Below, in pieces: positions 33,020-41,772 of a stretch of 64,000 bases of DNA (its first letter is position 1; each line of letters opens with the position of its first letter). Below the pieces are notes generated by a model, which did no database searches, was not told the DNA's origin, and was given only the letters and a program-made list of their open reading frames with translations. The position numbers and the translations under genes are program-made. This DNA comes from an uncultured Pirellula sp. (GTDB taxonomy: Bacteria > Planctomycetota > Planctomycetia > Pirellulales > Pirellulaceae), in contig CAITIE010000091.1 in NCBI GenBank assembly GCA_903892355.1, positions 62,001 to 126,000 on the forward strand, given 5' to 3'.

Positions 33020-35605
33020 CTACCGATCCGGAAACCGGATCGCGATTGCCCGGCGCACCGCTGGAGGTATCGGGGCGTCTTCTCCCATGATGGAACGCCA
33101 TAGAATTTCGTTCAGCTCAAAATCATCAATCTGATCGTACTCGCTAAAATCCATTTCCATCGAGCGATCAGCACCGTAAGCGGTTTTCTCATTCACTTCC
33201 TCCAAATTGATTCCCGCAGGCTCGTGCACATACGGGGTCAAATCGGGTTCCATCATAAACGCGTTGAACATGGGTTGTGCGGCCGCATCATATTGCGACA
33301 ACGGCTCCAGTCCCAGAATCAGTTCCATCGTCCGAATCAAGCTGACGGTACTGTACTGTGTGCTATCCACAAACTTACGCTTGGTATAGGGGCTCGCTAC
33401 CAAACACACCGTCCGATGCGCGTCGACGTGATCAGGGCCATTCTGTGCGTCATCCTCGATAACAAAAATAGCAGTCTGCGGCCAGAGGGGACTGTGGCTA
33501 ACTGCATCTAGCAACTTGCCCAATGCAAGATCATTGCTCGCTACACAGGCCTGAGGAGTAAACGCCCCAGGTGTTGTTCCATCGGTATGGTCTTCACCCA
33601 GGCTCATGATGATAAACTGAGGCATGTTTCCATTGGAAACAAATTCTTGGTACTCCGCCAACATAATATCGACAAGATCTTTGTCTCGTTCGCGACCTTT
33701 TCCACCATTGCCTGCGCCAAAGCTCGGGCACATGTGCCCAACCAATCCCGGGACCCGTCCTTCCATTTTTACCGTTCCATCGTCCTGGGACACGCGTCCA
33801 CCATACTCCTTGTACGAGCGATAACTGACACCAGATCGTTTGCATGCGTCCCAGATGAATCCCGAAGGAGCGTTCGATAGATCTCCTTCGTCATCATCAT
33901 CGACGCCGAGTCGCTGTGAGTAGGTCAAATGCCAATCGCGAGCAATGTAATCGGTGTTGTAGGCCATGGTACTCCAAGGATGTCCATCGCGACTGACCTG
34001 GCCATTGCAATAAGTGTTATCCAGCAAAACGAATTGCTCGGCGATTTTGTGATGGTTGGGAGTTATTTGGCGAGGGAACATGCACAGCGATGGATCACCA
34101 TTACCCTTGGGATCCTGCCCCGCAGCCATGTCTCCAAAGACTTGGTCGTAGGTTCGATTTTCTTTAATGACGTAGATGACGTACTTGATCGGGCATGGAT
34201 CTCCAACGCGCTTAGGAATGATCGATGAAACCGAAGTATTCACCTCGGAAAGAAGTTCGTCCGAGTAAGGGCAATTGCGATAGACTTGAGCCGTGAACCG
34301 GTTCAGTTCCTCGTCACTTGGGAGATCGATGATCGAGAGTGCGCCACGGAGCGTGGTACCTATATACGGATAAGGGAGAATCTTTTTCACGGCTTTTTCA
34401 ATCTCCGTGAGTTTCTCTTCGCTTTCATCCTGCTTGTAGAACGGGTTCGGCTTGGACTGGTTCCCTTTTCCGATTCCAACCAAAAGTTGCTTGCCATCCG
34501 GTGTCATGGCCACCGAAGTTGGGTACCATCCAGTCGGAATGAAGCCTTTCACTTGGCTTTGGCTTTCGACAGAAATATCGATCACGGCCACACAGTTGTT
34601 ATCCGCATTAGCTACGTACAGCGATTGTCCATCCGGAGACACCACCAAGGCATCAGGGGTACTCCCCTCTGGTGCTCGAGGAAACAAACCCGTCATGATC
34701 GTCTCGGTCACAACTCCGCGTTTGGTATCGATAACCCATACGCCATTGGACGACGCACAAGGGACAAAAAGGCGATTGTCGGTCGGGTGAAACGCGATCT
34801 GATTGGGGTGTTCACCGACCGGAATACGGGCTGCAACCCGCATCGTCTCAGGGTCGACAACGGTGAGCCTTCGCTCCGACCAATCGCTTACGTAGAGCAG
34901 ATGATTATGTGGCGATAATTGGACATCGTAGGGGCGTCCACCAAGCTCAAGCTCGGAAATCAATTCGTCATTTTCCGAGAACACGAGCAATTTGCCTTGA
35001 TTGATGTTAAGAGCATAAAGTCTTTGTTTTTGCTCGTCCCAACACAGTCCACTTTTGAACTCTTTTTCCTTGACCAGTTTGGCCCTCAGCGCTGCGAGTT
35101 CGGCTCGGCTCAATTCAAGGACATTGGGCTCTTTTTCACTGGATTGAGTGAGCGTGGCCCCTTCGAGCGTGTATCGATGGATTCGGCCGAGACCACCACC
35201 TGACCACCAAAGGCGAGATTCATCACCGCTTAGCGCCAAACCAAACCAGCTTTGATGCACTGCCTCTTTACTGAGAAACTCGCCAGAATGCAGATCAACA
35301 ATACCAAGATTGTGCTCATTGAATCCACTCGTCGCGACAATAGCCCGTCGATTGTCTTTTAAGGGAATGATGTTCAAAAGCAAATCATTCGTTTCAACCT
35401 GTCGACCCGCGGGCGTCAAATGCCAACCGTTGGGGAGCAAAAACCCTGTTTCTGTCGGTCCCGCGAATCGCTGGGATTGGGTCGGCGGAACTTCTCTTCG
35501 AATCGTGCTTTCGGATTCCTGAGAAATGCCGACTTGAGTAAGAGCCAAAACTGAAAGGGCTACTGATCCGAGGAAAGGACTTAGTGTTTTTAAGTTCAAA
35601 GGCAT
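33020..35605 (-). CDS. beta-propeller/phosphoesterase fusion protein
   Basis: 861 residues, exported (signal peptide near LGSVALSVLALTQVGISQ). The N-terminal half is a YVTN-type seven-bladed beta-propeller (about residues 60-420), with repeats such as LYVSDWSERRLTVVD and LYVANADNNCVAVID. The C-terminal half is a PF04185-type phosphoesterase: IYVIKENRTYDQVFGDM (metal-binding Glu/Asn near residue 490), VSRDGHPWSTMAYN, FVIEDDAQNGPDHVDAHR and SPYTKRKFVDSTQYSTVSLIRTMELIL. Bacterial relatives act as phospholipase C or acid phosphatases, on the envelope or periplasmic side. Substrate is unknown. The stop codon is 2 bp from the RND pump stop. Confidence 0.92.
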   Translation of the reverse strand: MPLNLKTLSPFLGSVALSVLALTQVGISQESESTIRREVPPTQSQRFAGPTETGFLLPNGWHLTPAGRQVETNDLLLNIIPLKDNRRAIVATSGFNEHNLGIVDLHSGEFLSKEAVHQSWFGLALSGDESRLWWSGGGLGRIHRYTLEGATLTQSSEKEPNVLELSRAELAALRAKLVKEKEFKSGLCWDEQKQRLYALNINQGKLLVFSENDELISELELGGRPYDVQLSPHNHLLYVSDWSERRLTVVDPETMRVAARIPVGEHPNQIAFHPTDNRLFVPCASSNGVWVIDTKRGVVTETIMTGLFPRAPEGSTPDALVVSPDGQSLYVANADNNCVAVIDISVESQSQVKGFIPTGWYPTSVAMTPDGKQLLVGIGKGNQSKPNPFYKQDESEEKLTEIEKAVKKILPYPYIGTTLRGALSIIDLPSDEELNRFTAQVYRNCPYSDELLSEVNTSVSSIIPKRVGDPCPIKYVIYVIKENRTYDQVFGDMAAGQDPKGNGDPSLCMFPRQITPNHHKIAEQFVLLDNTYCNGQVSRDGHPWSTMAYNTDYIARDWHLTYSQRLGVDDDDEGDLSNAPSGFIWDACKRSGVSYRSYKEYGGRVSQDDGTVKMEGRVPGLVGHMCPSFGAGNGGKGRERDKDLVDIMLAEYQEFVSNGNMPQFIIMSLGEDHTDGTTPGAFTPQACVASNDLALGKLLDAVSHSPLWPQTAIFVIEDDAQNGPDHVDAHRTVCLVASPYTKRKFVDSTQYSTVSLIRTMELILGLEPLSQYDAAAQPMFNAFMMEPDLTPYVHEPAGINLEEVNEKTAYGADRSMEMDFSEYDQIDDFELNEILWRSIMGEDAPIPPAVRRAIAIRFPDR
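33024..33042. terminator. 8-bp hairpin at the junction of convergent genes
   Basis: CGATCCGG (33024-33031) and CCGGATCG (33035-33042) form a perfect stem with an AAA loop, 6 bp after the RND pump stop codon. On the minus strand the same bases encode the last residues of the propeller-phosphoesterase (…RFPDR). There is no T-run, so strength as a bidirectional terminator is uncertain. Confidence 0.5.
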
Positions 35606-35822
35606 AACAATTCCGTCTCAGCGCAACGGGAAATTGGGAACAACGGGTTCAAGGTCCACCACATCGCGATTGAGTTTACAGAAATTGCCATCTTCTAACT
35701 GCTAGTACTCGTTCAGATTCCATGAAATTTTTCGCAGCCATCACAATCGACTATTCGTGTTCCATAAAATCGAGCAAACGGATTTTGGAACGAACTAAAT
35801 TTCGCCAGGAAGTACTAGTTTG

Positions 35823-36731
35823 ATGATCTACCAACGGGAACGAACAGGGGAAAAAAAGAAAGAGCACAGATGTAAATCCATTACGAGAAACGCCACGACG
35901 AGTCTCTATTGTGCGCTTACCGTCTATGTGCTCAAGGTCTTTTTAATGACTCAGGCATTACTGGCACACGATGGCCAAACGTTTCCCGAAGGTCTTCGCA
36001 AACCCCGTCATGGAAATGTTTATGTAGTTGCGCATCGTGGCGTTCATGACTCCATCCCCGAAAACACATTATCGGCATACCAAAAAGCAATCGACCTAGG
36101 TTGCGACTTCATCGAAATCGATGTGCGAACGACTCTTGATTCGCAGTTGGTATCGATTCACGATGCCACGATTGACCGTTATTCGAACCAGGGAGAAAAA
36201 GGTCGCGTTGCCGACATGACATTCGAGCAATTGCGCAGTATCGATATTGGGAGTCGTGTGGACTCGAGATGGCGTCACGAACGAGTTCCATCAGTCCGTG
36301 AGATTCTTCAATTATGTCGCGGCAAGATTGGCGTTTATCTGGACGTCAAAGCAGCGAAACTGGATGAACTCGTAAGCATTGTCCGAGAGTTCGGCATGGA
36401 ACAAGATACGCTCTGGTACATCCCGCCAAACAAGGTCGATGAACTGCGTCTGCTAAGCGATTATGTTTGGCCTATGCCGGACCCCGGTCCCGAACGCTAC
36501 CTATCCGAATTATTGACCCTGCGCAACCCCCGCGTTGTCGCTTCTGCATGGAAGCACTTTTCGTTGGATTTTGGGAAGCGGTGCCACGACCACGGGGCAA
36601 TCGTGATCGTAGACGAGGGGGAACGCAGTAGCTGGTCACCGATGCTCGACTTTGGCGCCGATGGCATCCAAACCGACCATCCCGAGGAACTGATCAAGTT
36701 CCTCGGCAAGCGATCTCAAGACCCCAAATGA
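35823..36731 (+). CDS. glycerophosphodiester phosphodiesterase
   Basis: 302 residues. The GDPD barrel is clear: VVAHRGVHDSIPENTLSAY (catalytic His), GCDFIEIDVRTTLDSQLVSIHDATIDRYSNQGEKG with the metal ligands Glu/Asp and His, then VYLDVKAAK and FGADGIQTDHPEELI. The enzyme cleaves glycerophosphodiesters to glycerol-3-phosphate and an alcohol. The N-terminal 55 residues hold a basic leader then a hydrophobic stretch, SLYCALTVYVLKVFLMTQALLA, that is probably a signal sequence, giving a periplasmic enzyme. ATG 35823 is used; TTG 35820 directly before it is an alternative. Confidence 0.92.
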   Translation: MIYQRERTGEKKKEHRCKSITRNATTSLYCALTVYVLKVFLMTQALLAHDGQTFPEGLRKPRHGNVYVVAHRGVHDSIPENTLSAYQKAIDLGCDFIEIDVRTTLDSQLVSIHDATIDRYSNQGEKGRVADMTFEQLRSIDIGSRVDSRWRHERVPSVREILQLCRGKIGVYLDVKAAKLDELVSIVREFGMEQDTLWYIPPNKVDELRLLSDYVWPMPDPGPERYLSELLTLRNPRVVASAWKHFSLDFGKRCHDHGAIVIVDEGERSSWSPMLDFGADGIQTDHPEELIKFLGKRSQDPK

Positions 36732-36818
36732 TGTTCGGATGACAACAATTCAATCGCATTCTGAAGAGTCACCGAGGCGAGTAGGCGCTACGGCGACTTC
36801 ATGAAACACGACGTGAGT

Positions 36819-37286
36819 TCAACCGTCCACTTCGAGCACCAGACTTGGATTTCCCGCATCGGGAATCGAGACCTTGATCTTCGGATTCTTCGGATCGCCA
36901 TAACGACCCTGAAGTTGGTCTGCACCAACTCCGGAACCACCCTCACCAGAGAGCGAAAATTCACTCCCCTTTTCCTTGCCAGGCCAAACAATTGTAACTC
37001 CATAGTCACCTGGTACCGCTCCGTCCCCCTGCGCGAAAGTGGTCAGCGCAATGGCTCCCTGCGCATCCGCAGTGGCGAATGGTTTTGGAGCATTGAGGCG
37101 ACCTTTCTCCTGCGGATGAAAGACTACGAAGGCGGACTCACACGGACGACCATCCTTGGTTTTGACGATGCCTGTTACCACCGCCGTCTTCGGTGTCGAT
37201 GGACCACATCCGATCGTCGCAGCCAGTACGACAAACATCATTCCCGAAGGAAACATGCAGTTTCGGTATCGATGCTGATTCATCAT
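36819..37286 (-). CDS. small lipoprotein with carboxypeptidase-regulatory-like fold
   Basis: 155 residues. The signal sequence ends in a lipobox, ATIGC, so Cys near residue 27 is probably lipidated. The mature part matches the beta-sandwich repeats seen beside DUF1559 genes in planctomycetes: VTGIVKTKDGRPCESAFVVFHP, ATADAQGAIALTTFAQGD, VPGDYGVTIVWPG. It starts 10 bp after the DUF1559 stop on the same strand, so the two form an operon. Function is unknown; a surface or pseudopilus-linked role is implied only by context. Confidence 0.78.
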   Translation of the reverse strand: MMNQHRYRNCMFPSGMMFVVLAATIGCGPSTPKTAVVTGIVKTKDGRPCESAFVVFHPQEKGRLNAPKPFATADAQGAIALTTFAQGDGAVPGDYGVTIVWPGKEKGSEFSLSGEGGSGVGADQLQGRYGDPKNPKIKVSIPDAGNPSLVLEVDG

Positions 37287-37295
37287 GGAAGTTCC

Positions 37296-38396
37296 TTACT
37301 CTTCCGTGGCTGCGGTATTTTCCGCTGCAGTCATTCCAGTACCGCGAGCCGTCAATAAAGCCGCATACGCTTGGGGAGAAATGTTGGCACTTGTAAATTG
37401 AACACTTCCATCGGTCATCGCGTGCATTGCACCACTACCATGAAATGCGTACGTTTCGTTGTCGTTATGGCAGTTGATAACGCAATTGCCAGGTGATGTG
37501 GTGGTGCCAGATACAGCACCGTCCAAACCGTAGTCGTTTTCATGGTGCCCCCAGCCTCCGTCGTTGATTTGAAGCGACGGGTTACGCTTTCCTTGAACCC
37601 ACAACTCGGGACGCCCGGCGTCTTCACACATCAATATCGTGCGGCTGGTACCATCCAAGATATCTGCGAGTCGACTCGATTTTCTCGGAGCTTGACCGAG
37701 AAGAGGCTGCGCCCCGGCTCCACGTATATCGGGAGAAAGTGCACTGAATAGGTCATTCTGCGTTGTGCCAGATGGGTAACCAAAGAAGGTGATACTGCCT
37801 GGATTGATCGAACTGCAGGTGGCATAGTCGGTTACTGCTAAGTTTTGATAGGGGAAACTCGCCCCGAAACGGAACGTGCCACTGACCGTTCTCGCTGCAC
37901 CTCCAGGGCTCGACGGGCACAGGAACGATGCAATCGGTGTTTGAAGAACCTTTTGATTGTCGGGTGTTCCAGGAACGATCAACGGAGACGAGAACCATGG
38001 AAACTTTTGGTCATACTGTTGGTAAAGCGCATTTTGTTCGATGTACGGGAGCAGATAAATGCTCCAGCAGTGCACAATGGCTGGGTATGGGGATCCCGGT
38101 TGCCCCGATCCTCCCGGTGGAAGTCCAATATCGACGTAAAGGCTCGGTGGTAAACGCTTGAAAGCGCTTTCGTGATTCAACGATGCCAGTCCGATCTGCT
38201 TCAGATTGTTTCCGCAAGACATTCGCCGAGCTGCTTCCCGTGCCGCTTGAACTGCTGGAAGTAGCAAGCCTACTAAAATACCGATAATGGCGATGACCAC
38301 CAAAAGCTCTACCAGCGTAAACCCAGGACGGGCCAGCGTATCCCCACAACGGGATCGAGGCTTTGCATTTCTTGACATAACTTTTAGCAGCTCCAT
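37296..38396 (-). CDS. DUF1559 prepilin-like protein
   Basis: 366 residues with the planctomycete DUF1559 layout. A type IV prepilin N-terminus (PGFTLVELLVVIAIIGILVGLLLPAVQAAREAARR) gives a leader cleaved by prepilin peptidase after the Gly; the cleaved protein would join a pseudopilus. The C-terminus carries the typical H..GAMHAMTDGSVQFTSANISP motif. Planctomycetes possess dozens of paralogues, proposed to act in secretion or surface attachment. The small lipoprotein gene follows by 10 bp. The region upstream (38397-38648) contains an AGCAC-GTG-GTGCT palindrome near 38425, a candidate operator. Confidence 0.93.
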   Translation of the reverse strand: MELLKVMSRNAKPRSRCGDTLARPGFTLVELLVVIAIIGILVGLLLPAVQAAREAARRMSCGNNLKQIGLASLNHESAFKRLPPSLYVDIGLPPGGSGQPGSPYPAIVHCWSIYLLPYIEQNALYQQYDQKFPWFSSPLIVPGTPDNQKVLQTPIASFLCPSSPGGAARTVSGTFRFGASFPYQNLAVTDYATCSSINPGSITFFGYPSGTTQNDLFSALSPDIRGAGAQPLLGQAPRKSSRLADILDGTSRTILMCEDAGRPELWVQGKRNPSLQINDGGWGHHENDYGLDGAVSGTTTSPGNCVINCHNDNETYAFHGSGAMHAMTDGSVQFTSANISPQAYAALLTARGTGMTAAENTAATEE

Positions 38397-38648
38397 GGAT
38401 ACTTGTAGATGTGGCGGACTTGCTCAGCACGTGGTGCTAAGTATGGAGGAACCGCAGCAAAAACTTATGAAGATTCGAAACGGCTTCGGTGAATATAAGG
38501 TGACTCTTTCATGAACGAATTTCTGGATTTGCAGGATAGAGGCGTCCCTTACTCGCTTTGGAATTCCCTTCTGGGGTAATAAGTTCCGATGGTTTATAAT
38601 CAGGTGTCGCGTCTCCCAACCAGACCTCTTGAAAACTCCATTTGATCC

Positions 38649-39674
38649 ATGCGCGCTATCCAGATTTCCGAACCAAAGACATTGAAACGAATCGAGATTC
38701 CCGAGCCGGAGAAGCCGGGGTTCGGCATGGCGCTGGTCAAAACCCACCGTATGGGCGTTTGCGGTACCGATATCAGTTGCTATTTGGGCAAGTTCCCTTT
38801 TTTCGCATTCCCACGGATCCCAGGGCATGAACTGGGAGTCGAAGTACTGAGCGTCGGTGAAGGGGTCAGCAATGTTCGAGTAGGTGATGCATGCAGCGTC
38901 GAGCCGTACATGAATTGCGGCCAATGCTACGCGTGTCGCAAAGGTGCCGGCAATTGCTGCACGCAACTCAAGGTCATCGGAGTGATGATGGACGGTGGTT
39001 TGTGCGATAGGTTCCTGATCCGCGCGGACAAATTGCACCCATCCTCAAAACTCTCCATGGACCAACTGGCGCTCGTGGAGACGCTCGCCATCGGATGCCA
39101 CGCAAATCATCGCAGCGGGGCGTCCGAAAAAGATCGCGTGCTCATTATCGGCGCAGGGCCAATCGGAATCGCAACCCTGGAATTTGTTCGATTGACCGGA
39201 GCCGACATCACGGTCATGGATATGAACGTCGCTCGACTGGTCTTCGTCGAGCAAAACTACGGTATTCGCAATCTAATCCAAGTCAACATAGAAGACTCAG
39301 GGATAGATGCCGCGAGGAAACTTACCGATGGCGATCTCTACAGCATCGTGATCGATGCGACCGGAAACCGTTATTCGATGTCGAGTGCGTTCCAGTTCCT
39401 AGCCCCCACAGGAACGTTGGTGTACGTGGGTATCACCCAAGACGAAATCGTATTCAAACATCCTGCGTTGCATCGCCCCGAAGTCAGTTTGCTCGCGTCC
39501 CGAAATGCACTACCCGCCGACTTTCCTACCATCATCGAGTTGATCGAGTCAGGGGTCATCAAAACCGATCCTTGGATCACCCACCGCACCCGTTTCGAGG
39601 ATGCCGTGAAGGACTTTGACAGTTTCACGCGTCCGGAAAACGGGGTCCTCAAGGCCATCATCGAAGTCGCGTGA
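38649..39674 (+). CDS. zinc-dependent alcohol dehydrogenase family
   Basis: 341 residues of the medium-chain dehydrogenase family, similar to sorbitol/threonine dehydrogenases. The catalytic zinc loop is seen in CGTDISCYLGKFPFFAFPRIPGHELG (Cys near residue 37 and the GHE motif), and the structural zinc cysteines lie in CGQCYACRKGAGNCC. The NAD site is VLIIGAGPIGIATLEF with an acidic MDMN next strand, favouring NAD. It oxidises a secondary alcohol, but the substrate is not identifiable. A TATAAT lies at 38595-38600, about 48 bp ahead of the ATG, but with no good -35. The stop overlaps the start of the lipoate ligase gene by one base (TGATG). Confidence 0.93.
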   Translation: MRAIQISEPKTLKRIEIPEPEKPGFGMALVKTHRMGVCGTDISCYLGKFPFFAFPRIPGHELGVEVLSVGEGVSNVRVGDACSVEPYMNCGQCYACRKGAGNCCTQLKVIGVMMDGGLCDRFLIRADKLHPSSKLSMDQLALVETLAIGCHANHRSGASEKDRVLIIGAGPIGIATLEFVRLTGADITVMDMNVARLVFVEQNYGIRNLIQVNIEDSGIDAARKLTDGDLYSIVIDATGNRYSMSSAFQFLAPTGTLVYVGITQDEIVFKHPALHRPEVSLLASRNALPADFPTIIELIESGVIKTDPWITHRTRFEDAVKDFDSFTRPENGVLKAIIEVA

Positions 39675-40477
39675 TGTTTCTCGCCGAGGTATCCCTCCCC
39701 AGCCCCGAAGAAAACCTCGCATGGGATGAAGCCATTCTGGAATTGGCGGATACCCCAACCGAGGAGCCATCCTCCCAATCCAGTCCTACACGCAATTTGG
39801 AATTGCTCCGGGTTTGGGAGATGCCCAAGGTATGCGTGGTTGTCGGTCGATCGTCTCGTATCGACCAGGAGGTGCAATTGGAGTCGTGTCGCAAGGACGG
39901 AGTCCCTGTCCTGCGCCGGATGAGCGGTGGTGCCTCCATCGTCGCTGGACCTGGTTGTTTCATGTACAGCGTCCTGCTGTCGCTCGACCATCGCCCCGAA
40001 TGCAGAGCGTTAGACATCGCCCACCGAACCGTCATGGAGAAAACCCGCGATGGACTCCAGCGTGCCCTCGCCATCGAGGGTGTGCAACTCCCACTTGGAA
40101 TCCAAGGTGTTTGCGATTTAACGGTCAATAATCGCAAAATCTCTGGGAACTCGCTGCGGGTAAAACGCCGATGGCTGATGTACCACGGGACCCTTCTGAT
40201 CGATTTCCCGCTGGATGCCATCAGTCGCTATTTGGCAACACCACCCAAGCAACCAGAATATCGCGAACGTCGACCGCACGACGAGTTCGTCGTAAGCCTT
40301 GCGGATTGCATTCCAGACCGCACGCGCTTTTATCAATCGCTAACGCAGAGCCTCTCCAGTGTCTGGGGTGCTACTGAACCGTGGCGTTCACACCCGTTGC
40401 ACAGTGAAGTATCGACTCACGTTGACCTGTGGATGGAACGGAGATACAGCGATCCCAACTGGCATTTGAGCCGTTGA
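39674..40477 (+). CDS. lipoate-protein ligase family (LplA-like)
   Basis: 267 residues of the same fold as the gene at 16593 but a different subgroup. The lipoyl-binding loop PVLRRMSGGASIVAGPGC, the catalytic-lysine segment DLTVNNRKISGNSLRVKRR and LMYHGTLLIDF are present. It should activate and attach lipoate to carrier proteins. The ATG overlaps the dehydrogenase stop (TGATG), so the two genes are coupled; why a dehydrogenase and a lipoate ligase are paired is not clear. With the gene after gcvH the organism has at least two lipoyl-attaching enzymes. GTG 39671 is an alternative start. Confidence 0.88.
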   Translation: MFLAEVSLPSPEENLAWDEAILELADTPTEEPSSQSSPTRNLELLRVWEMPKVCVVVGRSSRIDQEVQLESCRKDGVPVLRRMSGGASIVAGPGCFMYSVLLSLDHRPECRALDIAHRTVMEKTRDGLQRALAIEGVQLPLGIQGVCDLTVNNRKISGNSLRVKRRWLMYHGTLLIDFPLDAISRYLATPPKQPEYRERRPHDEFVVSLADCIPDRTRFYQSLTQSLSSVWGATEPWRSHPLHSEVSTHVDLWMERRYSDPNWHLSR

Positions 40478-40501
40478 TCGCATGCCCAAAAAGATGGAGC
40501 A

Positions 40502-41767
40502 TTAACGTCCTTCAGGCGCAGCCAGGGTACGGACGACCCGCTGCACGCGAAGCTGCTTGGAAAGGATCAATAAATCGGCCCGCTTGCCAACCTCGATACT
40601 CCCCGTTTGATGATCGATTCCAGTCCGTTCCGCAGGGGTTAGGGTCGCCATCCGGATGACATCGACCAAAGGGATCTCTGTTGCCGAAGCCGTGTGCCGC
40701 ACGCAATGATCGAGCCCAACGACAGAGCTCGCCAGTCCTCCCTCCTCACTACGTCCGACCATCCCATCGTTGTAGATCCAAACATTCTCAGCGTCGTTCC
40801 CAAACGTGTACTTGCCAACCGGCATATCCATCGCACGGCTTGTGTCGCTTACTAGGCATAGCATCCTGGGACCCTTCATACGCCACGCAAACTCGAGCAA
40901 CTCCGGGGCGAGGTGCTGGCCATCAGCGATGACCTCGGTGCTCATGGTAGGATGCCCGAGCACGAACTCCAACATGCTACCTTGCATCGGTGGCCCGAGA
41001 CGACTGCGCACCGAAGCTACCGAAGACATCGCACACCAAAAGTGGTCGACGTGCGACATACCGGCTTTGTGCGCCGCTGCCATTTCCGACCACGACGCAT
41101 TGGAATGACCACAAGTTACCAGGCAACCACGTTTCTTCGCGTAGCGATAAAACTCGATGCATCCAGCCAGTTCCGCAGCGCAAGTCGCAATCTTCACCAG
41201 CCCGGTTTTGAAATACGATTCAAACTCCGAGCGAACGGGTGTGCGGCAACCATCCTTCTTATGGCAACCCGATTTCTCGGGTGTGAAGTAGGGACCATAG
41301 AGATGGATCCCTTCGATATGAGGCAACCATGGAACGTCCTGGTTACCCGACAGCGAATCCCGACGTGCGCTCGCAACCGCTTTAATCATGGCATGGATCG
41401 ATGCCTCACTTCCCGTGGTCGTGGTTGGAAAGATCGTGGTAACCCCGTGCAGTAGGTGTGCCTCGCAGGCTTTTGCCACCGCGTCGGGAGTACCATCCAT
41501 AAAATCCGCTCCCGCACCGCCATGGACATGGATATCGATCATGCCAGGGGTGACATAGCCTCCCGTCGCGTCGATCACCTCGATATCTCTACGGATACGC
41601 TTGGGAATCGCGGAGACTTTCTGGATTCGTCCTTGAGAAAACTCAACGTAGGAGTTCTCGAGCAATCGGTCGGGCAATACGGCTGTTCCACCGACAAAGG
41701 CTCGTACCATGGAGTCATCGGGAGAGACCAAGGAAACGATGGGTCTCTTGTTATTGGATGATGGCAT
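40502..41767 (-). CDS. nagA: N-acetylglucosamine-6-phosphate deacetylase-like protein
   Basis: 421 residues with the amidohydrolase barrel of NagA: HxH (H80, H82) in MIDIHVHGG, GHSNA with a ligand His, DHFWCAM equivalent to the THLYNAM histidine, the catalytic Asp in VSDTSRAMD, and KADLLILSK near the end. NagA normally has the metal ligand Glu in HLEGP; here the motif reads HLYGP, with Tyr at position 157. The enzyme may thus use a different metal arrangement or have lost activity. ATG 41767 follows the GYF gene by 5 bp, so the genes are co-transcribed. An upstream extension to 41851 would overlap the GYF gene and is not favoured. Confidence 0.82.
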   Translation of the reverse strand: MPSSNNKRPIVSLVSPDDSMVRAFVGGTAVLPDRLLENSYVEFSQGRIQKVSAIPKRIRRDIEVIDATGGYVTPGMIDIHVHGGAGADFMDGTPDAVAKACEAHLLHGVTTIFPTTTTGSEASIHAMIKAVASARRDSLSGNQDVPWLPHIEGIHLYGPYFTPEKSGCHKKDGCRTPVRSEFESYFKTGLVKIATCAAELAGCIEFYRYAKKRGCLVTCGHSNASWSEMAAAHKAGMSHVDHFWCAMSSVASVRSRLGPPMQGSMLEFVLGHPTMSTEVIADGQHLAPELLEFAWRMKGPRMLCLVSDTSRAMDMPVGKYTFGNDAENVWIYNDGMVGRSEEGGLASSVVGLDHCVRHTASATEIPLVDVIRMATLTPAERTGIDHQTGSIEVGKRADLLILSKQLRVQRVVRTLAAPEGR

Positions 41768-41772
41768 GTAAC

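Noticed and set aside
35702-35818. 8-bp inverted repeat CTAGTACT/AGTACTAG as an insertion-element end
   Set aside because: The arms are over 100 bp apart with no gene between them and no target duplication.
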